Origin: Planctomycetota bacterium
Lineage (GTDB): Bacteria > Planctomycetota > PUPC01 > JACPCR01
Direction: 5' to 3'
Assembly (NCBI GenBank): GCA_027625095.1
Contig: JAQBXN010000020.1
Span: 29,743 to 93,742 of the forward strand
DNA: 64,000 nt
Position 1 is the first letter of the stretch; every line of letters starts with the position of its first letter. A program made the translations under genes and the position numbers. Positions 55,739 through 64,000 of this stretch are shown in pieces. The notes below the pieces were generated by a model. That model had not been told where the DNA came from, did not search any database, and was given only the letters and a program-made list of their open reading frames with translations.

Positions 55739-57238
55739 ATGAAGTATCTCCCTTGGATCGCAATCATGCTGATGCTGTCGTCTCCAGTAAATGCTGGCTC
55801 TGAGTCGAGCGTGGAGATACAGGCGAATGCCGCCAAATCGGAACTGAAGAATGTGGATGCATCATTCGCCGAGTCTGAAGCTCTCGACACTTCCATGCTG
55901 GAACTACTCGGAGAAGGTCCAAAGTTGAGCGAACGGGTCGTCGAGGTGGAAACGGAAACAACAGTGCTCACACACGAGGACGTTGTCCACGCGCAGGAGG
56001 TTCAGGCACAACGCGAAAAGGCTGAGGAATATGTCGCTGAGAAAATCGAAAGAGATTCAGCCAGCTATCAGGACCGGGAAGGCGCCACGCACCTGATGCA
56101 GATCGAAGGTGTGTCAGCCGGCCCTCTGCCCGTTGGGAGACCCGTCCCACTACCTTCTGAGATGGCCTCTCCCGATGGTACCGTTGCAGTGGCCGGCAAT
56201 GGAGGCGGCGCTACTCAACCGCTCCATCCCAGGCTCAGGAAATCTGTTATGCCTAAGCTCAAGGGGAAAGCCTGGGAGCAGCTTCAAGAGATGGCCGGAG
56301 CAAGTATTCAGATTGAGGGCACTCCGGAATACATTTCAGAAACGGCCAGACAGGGCTTCGATACCACTGCGTATCGCAACCGGCCGCTCAACAGGAGCGA
56401 CGTTCACGAAGACAGGATTCTCAAAGGATATCTTCCGGGAGTACGCCCGAGTTCCACCAGGAAAATGAAATTCGAAGATGCTCTGAACTATTTTGAATGG
56501 GCGTCCGATCAACGGAACCTTTACCAGAAACAATACAGGACTCTGAAGCGCAATCTTGAGAACCAGCGCTACGCGATGCGTTCGATTTACCTTCCGGATT
56601 CAAGAACTCCAAAGTTGGCGGACCTGACAAACGAGCTGAACAAGGCGAGAAACGAATTGCCGGTCCTGTTAAGTAAAAAGAAACAAGCCGAGAGTGACAG
56701 GGACTATCACCAGATGCTTTCCAAGCGGCATCAGCAACAATCATATGATGTGAGCAACATGCTCAATCTCGTTTACAAGGACTGGAACGCCTTGCCCAGA
56801 GACAACTGCACGCAGGGGCTCATCGACGGCTTTTCAAGCAGGCATGGCGCGTCAGTAAGCAAAAACGAGACACCTCAAAAGACCACCTGGCATCTCGGAA
56901 ATATCAAAGGGAAAAGCGATGCCCAGTGGCGCGCCGAGATTTCAGATCAATGGAACCTATACCTCAACAGCCACAACAAAGGTGAACAGTACCAGCGCGA
57001 CGCAGGCTCTTTCGGATATGAAATTACCAACAGATCCGCACAGATCGGGAGACTTGAATCCGACCTGAAAAATGCGGAAACACAATTGGCCAGAGCCGAA
57101 GAGGAGTGGCGGAAGGCCAGAGGGCAACTTGCCGTTCTTGCCGAAGATATCGACCGGTATCGAAAGCAATTCGAGACGCTCTACAACAACACTAAAGAAC
57201 TTGTCATCGAGCTGAGAAAGGCGAGCAATGAAAAGTAG
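55739..57238 (+). CDS. Exported coiled-coil protein of unknown function
   Basis: A 499-residue exported protein (signal peptide MKYLPWIAIMLMLSSPVNA). The start at 55739 is one base after the previous stop and has GGTGGAG upstream. The middle is low-complexity (Pro, Gly, Ala), then about residues 255-345 and 400-499 form long coiled coils (FEDALNYFEWASDQRNLYQK; LENQRYAMRS; ESDLKNAETQLARAEEEWRK). No family recognised. Its last 11 bases overlap the next gene, so the three genes are co-translated; the products probably form one envelope assembly. Confidence 0.65.
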   Translation: MKYLPWIAIMLMLSSPVNAGSESSVEIQANAAKSELKNVDASFAESEALDTSMLELLGEGPKLSERVVEVETETTVLTHEDVVHAQEVQAQREKAEEYVAEKIERDSASYQDREGATHLMQIEGVSAGPLPVGRPVPLPSEMASPDGTVAVAGNGGGATQPLHPRLRKSVMPKLKGKAWEQLQEMAGASIQIEGTPEYISETARQGFDTTAYRNRPLNRSDVHEDRILKGYLPGVRPSSTRKMKFEDALNYFEWASDQRNLYQKQYRTLKRNLENQRYAMRSIYLPDSRTPKLADLTNELNKARNELPVLLSKKKQAESDRDYHQMLSKRHQQQSYDVSNMLNLVYKDWNALPRDNCTQGLIDGFSSRHGASVSKNETPQKTTWHLGNIKGKSDAQWRAEISDQWNLYLNSHNKGEQYQRDAGSFGYEITNRSAQIGRLESDLKNAETQLARAEEEWRKARGQLAVLAEDIDRYRKQFETLYNNTKELVIELRKASNEK

Positions 57239-58622
57239 CGCCGTCTTTTTCCTTGTGGCCTTGCCTCTCCTCAACGGGCAGGAGTCAATGGTTGACATAC
57301 AACTCCTGGAACGACTCCAGGAAATCCAGGCGCGGGCAGAGGAGCTTCATCAAGAGGGCGAAAAGACGTTTGGCGAATTCTGCCTGGGGCCTTCCGCCGC
57401 GGAGAGGGAGAAGTTAACCGAAAACATACGCCAGCTTGAATTGAAGTTGGACGATACCTCGGACGCGATGCTGAACAAGGCCCAACTTGTCAGAGCGCGC
57501 CTGCAGCGACTCAACGCCGCGCGCGAATCAGCTCCCGCTAAGAATCTCGACAAGTTGGTGGAGGAATACGAGAGACTGAAGCAGCAGGCGGACGAAGAAT
57601 ACGGGCGGCACCTCCTGGACAGACATCAACTGGTCGAGTCTGCCCGCGTCCTCACCCATGCGGAGGCCGAGGCTGTGAGGCGATTGTCCGATCTGCAAAA
57701 GCGTTACGCAGCCGTGCCTGTTCCCGGTACAGCCATCGGTAAGCTGAAGCATCAGGCTGTGCAGGATCTGATTGAAGAAGCAAAAGACTCGTTGCGAGTT
57801 CTCCGCAGGGAGAAGTCATCGCTTGCTGGAATTGCGTCAGGTATGTCACGCGGCAACAAAGGTATAGCGGGCGTCAAAGAAACAGTTGAACGAGGCATGC
57901 AGATAGTTCGACTTCTCGAAGCACATCAGACAGATCTTTTGCTGTGGCAGTACTGCATGAAGCTTGGCTCCCCGCAGGTCATACTGGGGGTCGCCCGCGG
58001 CGATGTATTCATCAAAAACGGAAACGACGACATTCCTGTAAAGAGCGGGGAGACCTGCGCGCCCGGCTCACAAATAACCACCGGGAAAGGCGCCTACTGC
58101 TGGCTATACCTTCCGGAGACAAGATTAGTTGAAGTAGGAGCAGACAGCATTGTGCAACTCCCGGGTGCCGCCGGGGACCACGTCACCGTGCTCAGGGGAA
58201 GCTCACGAATTATCGGTGTGACGGATATAAGCGCTCCGCCGATGACGGAAACCATTAGATCCGCTGGTGATGTGGTAGTCTCGATAAACGGCCCCCAACT
58301 CAGATTCGAAGTCGGAAGACATACCACGCTGAGCGGTGCAAAAGCCTCGTCTTTCAAAAAGTCAGATTCACCTGCCGTCTGGGTCGTTAACGCGGAATCA
58401 TCAAAGTCAGAGCCCGGCTTCCCCATGCACCTGGCCGCTCTTCGGAGGCAACTCCGGGGGATGCCATTCGAATTAAGCGAAGAGCCACGTCCGACGCTCG
58501 CAGAAGAACCTGGCACCAACCTGGCCAATTCGGGGGGACGGCCCGACACAGCCGCTCCCGGAACGAAACCCGACGAGGGAACACCCAAAAAGGATGTCGC
58601 CCCATCATTCGCGCCTGAGTGA
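57228..58622 (+). CDS. Exported coiled-coil protein with FecR-like domain
   Basis: A 464-residue exported protein with signal peptide to about residue 17. Residues about 20-230 are a long coiled coil (LLERLQEIQARAEELHQEGE; LTENIRQLELKLDDTSDAML). Residues about 248-345 are a FecR-type domain: ILGVARGDVFIKNGNDDIPV, GETCAPGSQITTGKGAYCWL, RLVEVGADSIVQL, HVTVLRGSSRI, as in the periplasmic part of FecR and in LysM/FecR proteins, which are beta-helical sensors or sugar binders. The tail is disordered and Pro-rich. It overlaps the previous gene by 11 bases. There is no sigma factor beside it, so regulation is not implied. Confidence 0.75.
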   Translation: MKSSAVFFLVALPLLNGQESMVDIQLLERLQEIQARAEELHQEGEKTFGEFCLGPSAAEREKLTENIRQLELKLDDTSDAMLNKAQLVRARLQRLNAARESAPAKNLDKLVEEYERLKQQADEEYGRHLLDRHQLVESARVLTHAEAEAVRRLSDLQKRYAAVPVPGTAIGKLKHQAVQDLIEEAKDSLRVLRREKSSLAGIASGMSRGNKGIAGVKETVERGMQIVRLLEAHQTDLLLWQYCMKLGSPQVILGVARGDVFIKNGNDDIPVKSGETCAPGSQITTGKGAYCWLYLPETRLVEVGADSIVQLPGAAGDHVTVLRGSSRIIGVTDISAPPMTETIRSAGDVVVSINGPQLRFEVGRHTTLSGAKASSFKKSDSPAVWVVNAESSKSEPGFPMHLAALRRQLRGMPFELSEEPRPTLAEEPGTNLANSGGRPDTAAPGTKPDEGTPKKDVAPSFAPE

Positions 58623-58725
58623 GCTTCGTGTACTGTTCAGAGGGCGTCGTAAGGTCTGTGCTGTCGCCTGAACGAAAGCCACCGGCGCTCCCAAATAGTC
58701 AGGGCTTCCCCTTCTGAAGATTGAC

Positions 58726-59640
58726 CTATTTCAAAACCTTCAGCGAGTAGATCACCATCTCCGATTGGTGTGCTTTCTCAAACCCCTGCGAGAGCTTGTA
58801 GTCGTTGGGCTTGCTCCCAGTTTTGGGGAAGGACTGCTTGCCCGCCTGTGCCATTCTCGGCAGATCCATTCCCCAGACATCGCTGTTAATCAGAGGTTCA
58901 GGAAGGACGACGGCGATGTGGCCGTGGTATTTGCCGTCTGTGCCGAGTTCGCTCTGGTTCTCCCAGGCCACGAGGACCAACTCGCCGCGCTTCGCGGCTT
59001 CAGCGGCTTCAGACATTGCTTTCGCCATCTCAGTTGGCTCCTTGCTGTCGTACAGTTTCGACCAGTCCTCGGGGTTCTTTCGGAATGACGCGACCATCTG
59101 GTTCGCCAACTGTCCGTCCAGACCTCGGTAGCCGTAAAGAAGCCGTGCAAAGGATTGCACAAAGAGGTTGCATTTGGTCGCCGGTACCCCGTCGATTTCC
59201 TCTGTTTCAAAGTCACCCGAATCCAGCATGCTGACTGCCTTTTCCATCATAAGTGCAGGCAGTTGCAGTCTGAATCTTCGCAAGGCAACAACAGTCTGAA
59301 CACGTATGGCCTGCCATTCCTTTTTCAGTTTCGTGACTCGTTCATTGTGATCTGAGATCACCTGGATCTGGCCGCCTCCCTGGAGCTTGTCATTGAAAGC
59401 CGCGGCCCGTTGCATCATCTGCTCAAGCTTGGGACGCAGGTCGGCCGCGGCCTGCCGGATCTGTTTTGCGTTGGGTAGAGAATCGGCCGGCTCGCGTGAA
59501 AGGATCAGGTCGACCTGAGTCAACTCATCGAGCATAGCCGGTGTGGGGGACAACACCCGAATTTGCTGGCTGGTTGTTTGAACTTCCGCGTCTAGCAGAG
59601 ACGGAACTGCAAGGATCGTCAGAATGATGCAATGAGTCAT
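58726..59640 (-). CDS. Exported protein with CHAP-like cysteine amidase/peptidase domain
   Basis: A 304-residue exported protein (signal peptide to about residue 18). The first half is helical (LMMEKAVSMLDSGDF). From about 150 the sequence looks like a CHAP/NlpC papain-like amidase: TKC157NLFVQSFARLLYGY carries the nucleophilic Cys at a helix start, and GKYHGH241IAVVLPEPL carries the His at a strand. Such domains cut peptidoglycan peptides. The third catalytic residue (Asp or Asn) may be near the end of the following strand and cannot be fixed. It is convergent with the coiled-coil/FecR operon. Murein remodelling linked to that operon is inference. Confidence 0.62.
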   Translation of the reverse strand: MTHCIILTILAVPSLLDAEVQTTSQQIRVLSPTPAMLDELTQVDLILSREPADSLPNAKQIRQAAADLRPKLEQMMQRAAAFNDKLQGGGQIQVISDHNERVTKLKKEWQAIRVQTVVALRRFRLQLPALMMEKAVSMLDSGDFETEEIDGVPATKCNLFVQSFARLLYGYRGLDGQLANQMVASFRKNPEDWSKLYDSKEPTEMAKAMSEAAEAAKRGELVLVAWENQSELGTDGKYHGHIAVVLPEPLINSDVWGMDLPRMAQAGKQSFPKTGSKPNDYKLSQGFEKAHQSEMVIYSLKVLK

Positions 59641-59839
59641 AGTTCCTCCAATTACATGCGATAGGACAGTTCAACACTAAACCGGCATCAATCAAATTCG
59701 GAAGTGACAGAGAGAACCTGTAACAAAGGTATCACGCTACGAGCCAATATACGGTCATCCTCTGTAACTATTAGTCCAAGACGGAAGCGTTTTAACGGAT
59801 TTCAGCGGCCATCCCTGAGCTTTACCTTCATTTCTTTAC

Positions 59840-59940
59840 ACCGAAGGTGTTGCGCCTTACAGCCCAGGGTTCGCGAGCCTCGGCGAGCTACCCTGGGTCA
59901 CTTGGCCCCGAGTACCTTTTACCCCGAAGGCACATCTTTT
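59840..59940. repeat. Palindromic repeat remnant (CCCAGGGT...ACCCTGGG)
   Basis: CCCAGGGT-TCGC and GCGA-GCT-ACCCTGGG around 59863-59900 form a hairpin, flanked by CACCGAAGG and CCCCGAAGG words. The truncated pyruvyl-transferase frame ends inside it. Parts recall 45930-46045. Confidence 0.55.
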
Positions 59941-60335
59941 TTCGCCACCAGTGACGGGCCCGATCCGTGCAGAAGAAATTCCGACCACTTGATGGCCTCT
60001 GCGAGCGCGTCGTTGGCGGCCTTGCCTTTGGAATCAATCTGACCTTTGACAATCTTCAGTTTCGGAAACCTTTTCTGCTCCATTGCCGCCACTTCAGCGG
60101 AATGGTCCTCCGAAGCCCAGAGGATGACGTCAGCCTCAGGAATATGTTTTTCAATAAGAGCCAGCACGCCCGGTGTGTGCGCGATGTCGCCGATGTTCAC
60201 CATCTGCCAGGACGAACGAAGGAGGATACGAGGGCGCCGGTTTGGGTCAGCAGCCAAGGCTGCGGAAACGAGGGGGGGCGCCAGAGAAGATTTCATGAAG
60301 TTTCTGCGAGTGGTTGTTGGGATTTCGATTCTCAT
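59919..60335 (-). pseudogene. Truncated polysaccharide pyruvyl transferase family gene
   Basis: 138 codons. MRIEIPTTTRRNFMKSSLAP is a Tat-type signal (TRRNFMK), followed by RILLRSSWQMVNIGDIAHTPG, ALIEKHIPEADVILWASE, the N-terminal Rossmann half of polysaccharide pyruvyl transferases, which add pyruvate ketals to sugars. Full proteins have about 350-400 residues; this one stops after VAKKDVPSG, where it runs into a palindromic repeat (59840-59940). The C-terminal half, with the phosphoenolpyruvate and acceptor sites, is missing, so it should be inactive. GGAA stands before the ATG. Confidence 0.7.
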
Positions 60336-60455
60336 GGAATTTCAGTTCCGCCTGATCCTTCTACCTTGGATTACCGCCACCATGAGACTTTAGCCGGTGT
60401 GGGCAGTATTCTCATTTTTCAGCCCCCCAAAAACAGGCCATTCTCAACATAGCTT

Positions 60456-61946
60456 ATGCCCGTTAACTGCAATTCAAGCCTCCTCTCCGGCATTAAGTGC
60501 ATGCTCACAGCATTGCTTTTGATAATTGCTGTCCAGTCAACTGTTCCGGCTGAAGACATCGACATTCAACTGCTGGAAAACTTCTCGAACTACAAGAATG
60601 CCAGTGACGGCTCTCCTGATTGGGAGCCCAACAGTGTTGGGTGGGAGATGGCGGATGGCACTTACATTGGTAGCGGTGGAGTTGCTTTATGGAAGAAAGC
60701 GCCGTTCGGGCAAGTGGTGCGATTTTCGTGCGATCTTACCGTGCTGGAATTGCTGAAGGGAGACTGGCTGACCGCGGGCATTGGGCTCTACGCTTCCGAG
60801 AGTGATTACTGGGCCATCAACCTCGTCGCCTCGCCGGAAAAAGCGGGCCGGAAAAGATCTACGGAGATGAATGAAATGTTCGGTGGCAGATGGCTGGCGA
60901 ATCACGAGGGGCCAACCCGCCTCCCGCAACTGGCGACGACGGGACACAACCTGAAGTGGGAAACCGGCCAGAGCTATCGAATGGAGATGTCGCTGAGTGG
61001 GCAGCATATTACCGGGCGAATTCTTCGCGGAAATGAAGAACTCTCCTCGTTCGGCTTCAAGCTCGAAGGTGATGTCAAAGCCGTCCGCTTCGGCCAGCCT
61101 GGACTCCGCGTCAACGGGATGCGCGTTCGTTACGACAATGTCAATCTGAGCGTGGCCGAGACAGTCAAGAGTCCCACGCATGACCGCAAGATTCCGGCCT
61201 GGCAGTCTCGTCCGGGGGAAGGCATTACCGAGGGCCCCGGTTACTTCAGCACTGTCCAGCATGACGGACGCTGGTGGATGGTCGACCCCGAGGGTAAGCC
61301 TTTCTTTATCGTTGGAACCGATCACGCCAATTACCGTGTCCACTGGTGTGAGAAGCTCGGATACGCACCCTATAACCGAAACGTCGAAGCCAAATATGGC
61401 GGGGAGGAGAAGTGGGCCGAGTCCACCATGCAGAGACTCAAAGACTGGGGCTTTAACACGCTCGCCGCGAATCACAGCCGCTCGCTTCGTCATCGCGGCC
61501 TGCCATACATCCAGTTTGCCAGCATGGGTGCTGAGTTCGCCGGCCTCGAATGGATTGCGGAGCGCACCACCTGGACAGGTTTCCCGGATGTCTTCAGCCC
61601 CCGCTGGGAACGGCACTGTCGCCTTGTTGCCCGCCGGCTCGCCAAAGAGAGCGTCGGTGACCCGTGGTGTATCGGTGTGTTCATTGACAACGAGCTTGAG
61701 TGGTATGGCAAGAAAGGACACCTGATTGATGACGTGTTCCGCCTGAGTGCCGACCGGCCGGCAAAGAAAGCGTTCTACGAATGGCTGAAAGAACAGCATG
61801 CCGACATCGCAGGAATCTGTAAAGCCCTTGGCACTCAGTTTCCTGACCGTGAGGCATTTCTCAATTCCACGAGTGTCCCGCCTCCGAGTGCGGCTCTTGA
61901 TCGTGCCCGTAAAGAGTTCCTGAGCGTCATCGCTTGCCATTTGTAA
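60456..61946 (+). CDS. Agarase/beta-galactosidase-like protein, probably C-terminally truncated
   Basis: A 496-residue exported protein (hydrophobic stretch about 10-32). Residues about 40-235 are a jelly-roll module (ENFSNYKNASDGSPDW; WLTAGIGLYASESDYWAIN). Then begins a TIM barrel with GRWWMVDPEGKPFFIVGTDH, the opening seen in planctomycete agarase and GH86-like proteins, TMQRLKDWGFNTLAANHS, and IGVFIDNELEWYGKKG, where N-E is the expected acid Glu of clan GH-A. The protein ends soon after at EFLSVIACHL, where homologues continue for 200-400 residues with the second catalytic Glu. This fits a 3' deletion fused to unrelated sequence. Confidence 0.65.
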   Translation: MPVNCNSSLLSGIKCMLTALLLIIAVQSTVPAEDIDIQLLENFSNYKNASDGSPDWEPNSVGWEMADGTYIGSGGVALWKKAPFGQVVRFSCDLTVLELLKGDWLTAGIGLYASESDYWAINLVASPEKAGRKRSTEMNEMFGGRWLANHEGPTRLPQLATTGHNLKWETGQSYRMEMSLSGQHITGRILRGNEELSSFGFKLEGDVKAVRFGQPGLRVNGMRVRYDNVNLSVAETVKSPTHDRKIPAWQSRPGEGITEGPGYFSTVQHDGRWWMVDPEGKPFFIVGTDHANYRVHWCEKLGYAPYNRNVEAKYGGEEKWAESTMQRLKDWGFNTLAANHSRSLRHRGLPYIQFASMGAEFAGLEWIAERTTWTGFPDVFSPRWERHCRLVARRLAKESVGDPWCIGVFIDNELEWYGKKGHLIDDVFRLSADRPAKKAFYEWLKEQHADIAGICKALGTQFPDREAFLNSTSVPPPSAALDRARKEFLSVIACHL

Positions 61947-61973
61947 ATCGTAGTTTCCTATCGTGGGATCCCC

Positions 61974-64000
61974 ATGCGACTCGTCCCCGTCCTTTTGTGT
62001 TTGCTGACTTCGTATCACTTGTGCCAGGCCGAAGGGTTGGACTTCGATGCGGGTGGCCTGGACGTCGATGGGAGCGATGACGATCTGGAGAAGGAACTCG
62101 GGCTCGAAGACGCAGAATGGTGGAACAGCCAGTGGCGATTCAGACGAAGAGTGATCCTTGAAGGGGCCGGTTTACTCAACACACAAACCAGGACGGTATG
62201 GCTGGATGGCTTCGATCCAATGTTACTGTTCAACTCCGGACGATGCGGCGACAGGCTCTCGGATGTCCGCATCGTCAGCCAGGACGGAAAAGTCCTTAAG
62301 TCGGGTCTGGTTGGATTCGGTTTCGATGACGGGCGGTGCCGGTACTGGTTCGAAACACCGGCGCATTCACGTGGCACGAATCTCACGGTCTACATGTACT
62401 ATGGCAACCCGGCGGTGAAGGCTACGAATTCGGTGCCACCGATGCCGGCATCGACTCCCGCCAGTGATGTGAGCGTGCGACACTTACCCGAGCAGGCTCG
62501 ACAGGGAACGAGCCTTTTAGCACCACCTGCGGCAGGACAGTTCTTCAAGGAAAAACGGTTCATCGAAGTTGAAGACATGACCGACGAGATGGGTAAGGCC
62601 GTTCATGTGAAACAACAGTCAAGGCTGACCACAGCAAGTAACGGCATTTACGTCGACCACACCCCCGATCTGCCTTTGATTCTACGAACGGACATCATTC
62701 TGCCCGCAGCCGGAACGTGGCGGCTTCACCTTCGCTATCGGCAGCAGACCCAGCCGGCCGGTGTCTCTCTAAAGGTCGGGTCGGCTGAGGTAAGTGTTCA
62801 GCTCACCTCTGCGGCTGTTGATGGGTTTGTATGGGCATCCAAATCCCTTGAACTTAACGATGGGAAGCAGGTGCTTACTCTAGGTGTTGAGCAGGGCGAA
62901 CACGCTGCACTCGACTGCATTCTTCTCACGCAGGATCACACCTATCTGCCGGATCAGCGGGACTTCAACGGGCCTGTGTGGATGCGCTTCAGGCTGCGAA
63001 ACAATGACGTCGAGCCCTATCACATAGACCTCTTCAACTGGAACGTGACGTATTCGACACTGGGTATGCAGGGCGAAACCTCGTGTTGGCTCTTTGAGGA
63101 TCGCAGGGTCGAGATTCGCAGTCTGGCCAAAGAACTCGCCGCCAAGAAGAAGAGCCTGATTAAGCCAGGTTCCTGGACACCCTGGGGCAGGGCTCTTCCT
63201 TCCGGTAGTTGGACATGGTTCTGCGAAGTGCGTTTCGTCGGAGCTGAAACCGGACTCGACGTCGATTACGAGTTCGCTACGCGTCCGGAATCGTCCAGGG
63301 TTTTCAGGGCCGGCTCGGAGAACACCGGCCTCACGAACAACCTGTTCGTGCGAATGCCGTCCAGCGTTCATTGGAGGCACGTCGAAAGCATGACCCGAAC
63401 ATTTGGAGAGTGGGGACGCGAACGATTCGAGATGGCAAAATCTCTCAACTTCAAAGCAGGCGAAGGGCCCCAGCAGATCGTGGCCGGCACCATGGCTGAG
63501 GCCCGTTCCCTCGAAGAGGCGGCAGCGATCTTCAAGACATGCAGTTGGCTCGGCCTGAATACCATCGACGTCAACATGCTCGGGCAAGCTGGCAGCGAAG
63601 TCTTTGAGCCGTTGTTTCGAGAGAGCGGCATCAAATGGTGGTGGTCTCACACCTGGGTGCACGATCAGGGAATGGCGGTGGGTGTGCCAGTCGATCCTGC
63701 AAAGACGGCGACCGAAAACGCAACGTTGGATATGGCCGCCCGAGGAGACTCTTATTACCGCAGCGCTGCCGAACGGTCTGCCAAGCAGAGCCCGGAGCGT
63801 TTTCAACGCACCCGAATCAATACGATGGGAGACGAGATTGGGGCGTTTGCCAGCTTCGAATCTATCAATGCTTCAGCGGCACTCCGCGCCCAGTTTGTCG
63901 AGTACCTGCAGGCCCACGAACTTTCGCCGGATTTCTTTGGCTATCCGAATTGGGACGAATTAAGAGCCTTTGGATACGCGCAACCGCTCACTCCTGAACA
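61974..64000 (+). CDS. Large exported DUF2341 protein, 3' end outside window
   Basis: 675 codons are open up to the window end. A signal peptide (MRLVPVLLCLLTSYHLC) is followed by an acidic stretch and a DUF2341 domain at about residues 40-145 (WWNSQWRFRRRVILEG; DFDDGR-like strands; LTVYMYYGNP), a beta domain of cell-surface proteins. Further on is a beta-sandwich at about 180-300 (DIILPAAGTWRLHLRYR), and from about 500 a region AAAIFKTCSWLGLNTIDVNMLGQ that begins a possible TIM barrel, with NTMGDEIGAFASFESIN. No catalytic site can be fixed in the part visible. It lies 27 bases after the truncated agarase-like gene. Confidence 0.75.
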   Translation, partial: MRLVPVLLCLLTSYHLCQAEGLDFDAGGLDVDGSDDDLEKELGLEDAEWWNSQWRFRRRVILEGAGLLNTQTRTVWLDGFDPMLLFNSGRCGDRLSDVRIVSQDGKVLKSGLVGFGFDDGRCRYWFETPAHSRGTNLTVYMYYGNPAVKATNSVPPMPASTPASDVSVRHLPEQARQGTSLLAPPAAGQFFKEKRFIEVEDMTDEMGKAVHVKQQSRLTTASNGIYVDHTPDLPLILRTDIILPAAGTWRLHLRYRQQTQPAGVSLKVGSAEVSVQLTSAAVDGFVWASKSLELNDGKQVLTLGVEQGEHAALDCILLTQDHTYLPDQRDFNGPVWMRFRLRNNDVEPYHIDLFNWNVTYSTLGMQGETSCWLFEDRRVEIRSLAKELAAKKKSLIKPGSWTPWGRALPSGSWTWFCEVRFVGAETGLDVDYEFATRPESSRVFRAGSENTGLTNNLFVRMPSSVHWRHVESMTRTFGEWGRERFEMAKSLNFKAGEGPQQIVAGTMAEARSLEEAAAIFKTCSWLGLNTIDVNMLGQAGSEVFEPLFRESGIKWWWSHTWVHDQGMAVGVPVDPAKTATENATLDMAARGDSYYRSAAERSAKQSPERFQRTRINTMGDEIGAFASFESINASAALRAQFVEYLQAHELSPDFFGYPNWDELRAFGYAQPLTPE

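Noticed and set aside
54892..55971. 359-codon minus-strand frame
   Set aside because: Overlaps two plus-strand genes of the operon and has no recognisable motif.
60687..62018. 443-codon minus-strand frame over the agarase-like gene
   Set aside because: The plus strand has a signal peptide, jelly roll and GH-A motif; the minus frame has none.

Overview
The window reads as a chromosomal segment of a Gram-negative bacterium of the PVC type (Planctomycetota, Verrucomicrobiota, Lentisphaerota) or of a group with a similar gene repertoire. The evidence is a 1173-residue cytochrome-like protein with the DUF1549/DUF1553 pair, a prepilin-like protein of the kind abundant in these phyla, sulfatases and glycoside hydrolases, many large secreted proteins of unknown function, a giant alpha-2-macroglobulin and an LptA-like protein that implies an outer membrane. 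The phylum is inferred from gene content only. Several frames are broken by short indels, some in homopolymers, so draft-assembly errors and real decay both have to be considered.

Layout. 1-6 kb: a secreted protein cut by the window edge, a DUF4058 protein, a 195-bp cruciform repeat, a DUF4143-type ATPase whose start lies in a perfect palindrome, an Ldh2-family dehydrogenase and an M20 deacylase. 6-16 kb: two divergent secreted or anchored proteins, tRNA-Leu(GAG) with its terminator, an RNase HII-like protein, purE, a phosphodiesterase-fold protein and two small envelope proteins. 16-28 kb: a probable selenoprotein (EF-hand, deiodinase-like domain with in-frame UGA, thioredoxin), then a polysaccharide and sulfate-ester region (sulfatase, DUF1549/DUF1553 cytochrome, TIM-barrel protein, PhyH dioxygenase, GH9). 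28-37 kb: an ECF sigma and anti-sigma pair followed by the 2208-residue macroglobulin, which is flanked by copies of one repeat. 37-46 kb: a HEPN (ApeA-like) protein with a basic, disordered tail, a ParE-type toxin-antitoxin pair with a frameshifted toxin, a DUF4091/GH123-like protein, a stand-alone SecD P1-like protein, an exported methyltransferase, an SMP-30 lactonase and a prepilin-like protein with a very long charged helix. 46-54 kb: a PQQ-propeller lipoprotein with a frameshifted end, argS, an LptA-like protein, a second PQQ propeller and an anchored NTF2-like protein. 54-64 kb: a three-gene operon of exported TPR, coiled-coil and coiled-coil/FecR proteins, a CHAP-like putative amidase, a truncated pyruvyl-transferase gene, a truncated agarase/galactosidase-like gene and a large DUF2341 protein cut by the window end.

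Housekeeping genes (tRNA-Leu, purE, argS) are scattered singly among lineage-specific exported proteins. The strongest unusual signal is the selenoprotein at 16073-17374: a GSFT-UGA-PPF motif in frame, with homology to the deiodinase fold continuing past the UGA. The next best are the FecR/coiled-coil operon, the HEPN protein beside the toxin-antitoxin locus, the stand-alone SecD P1-like domain, and several dispersed palindromic or tandem repeat families that sit at gene starts or truncate genes.
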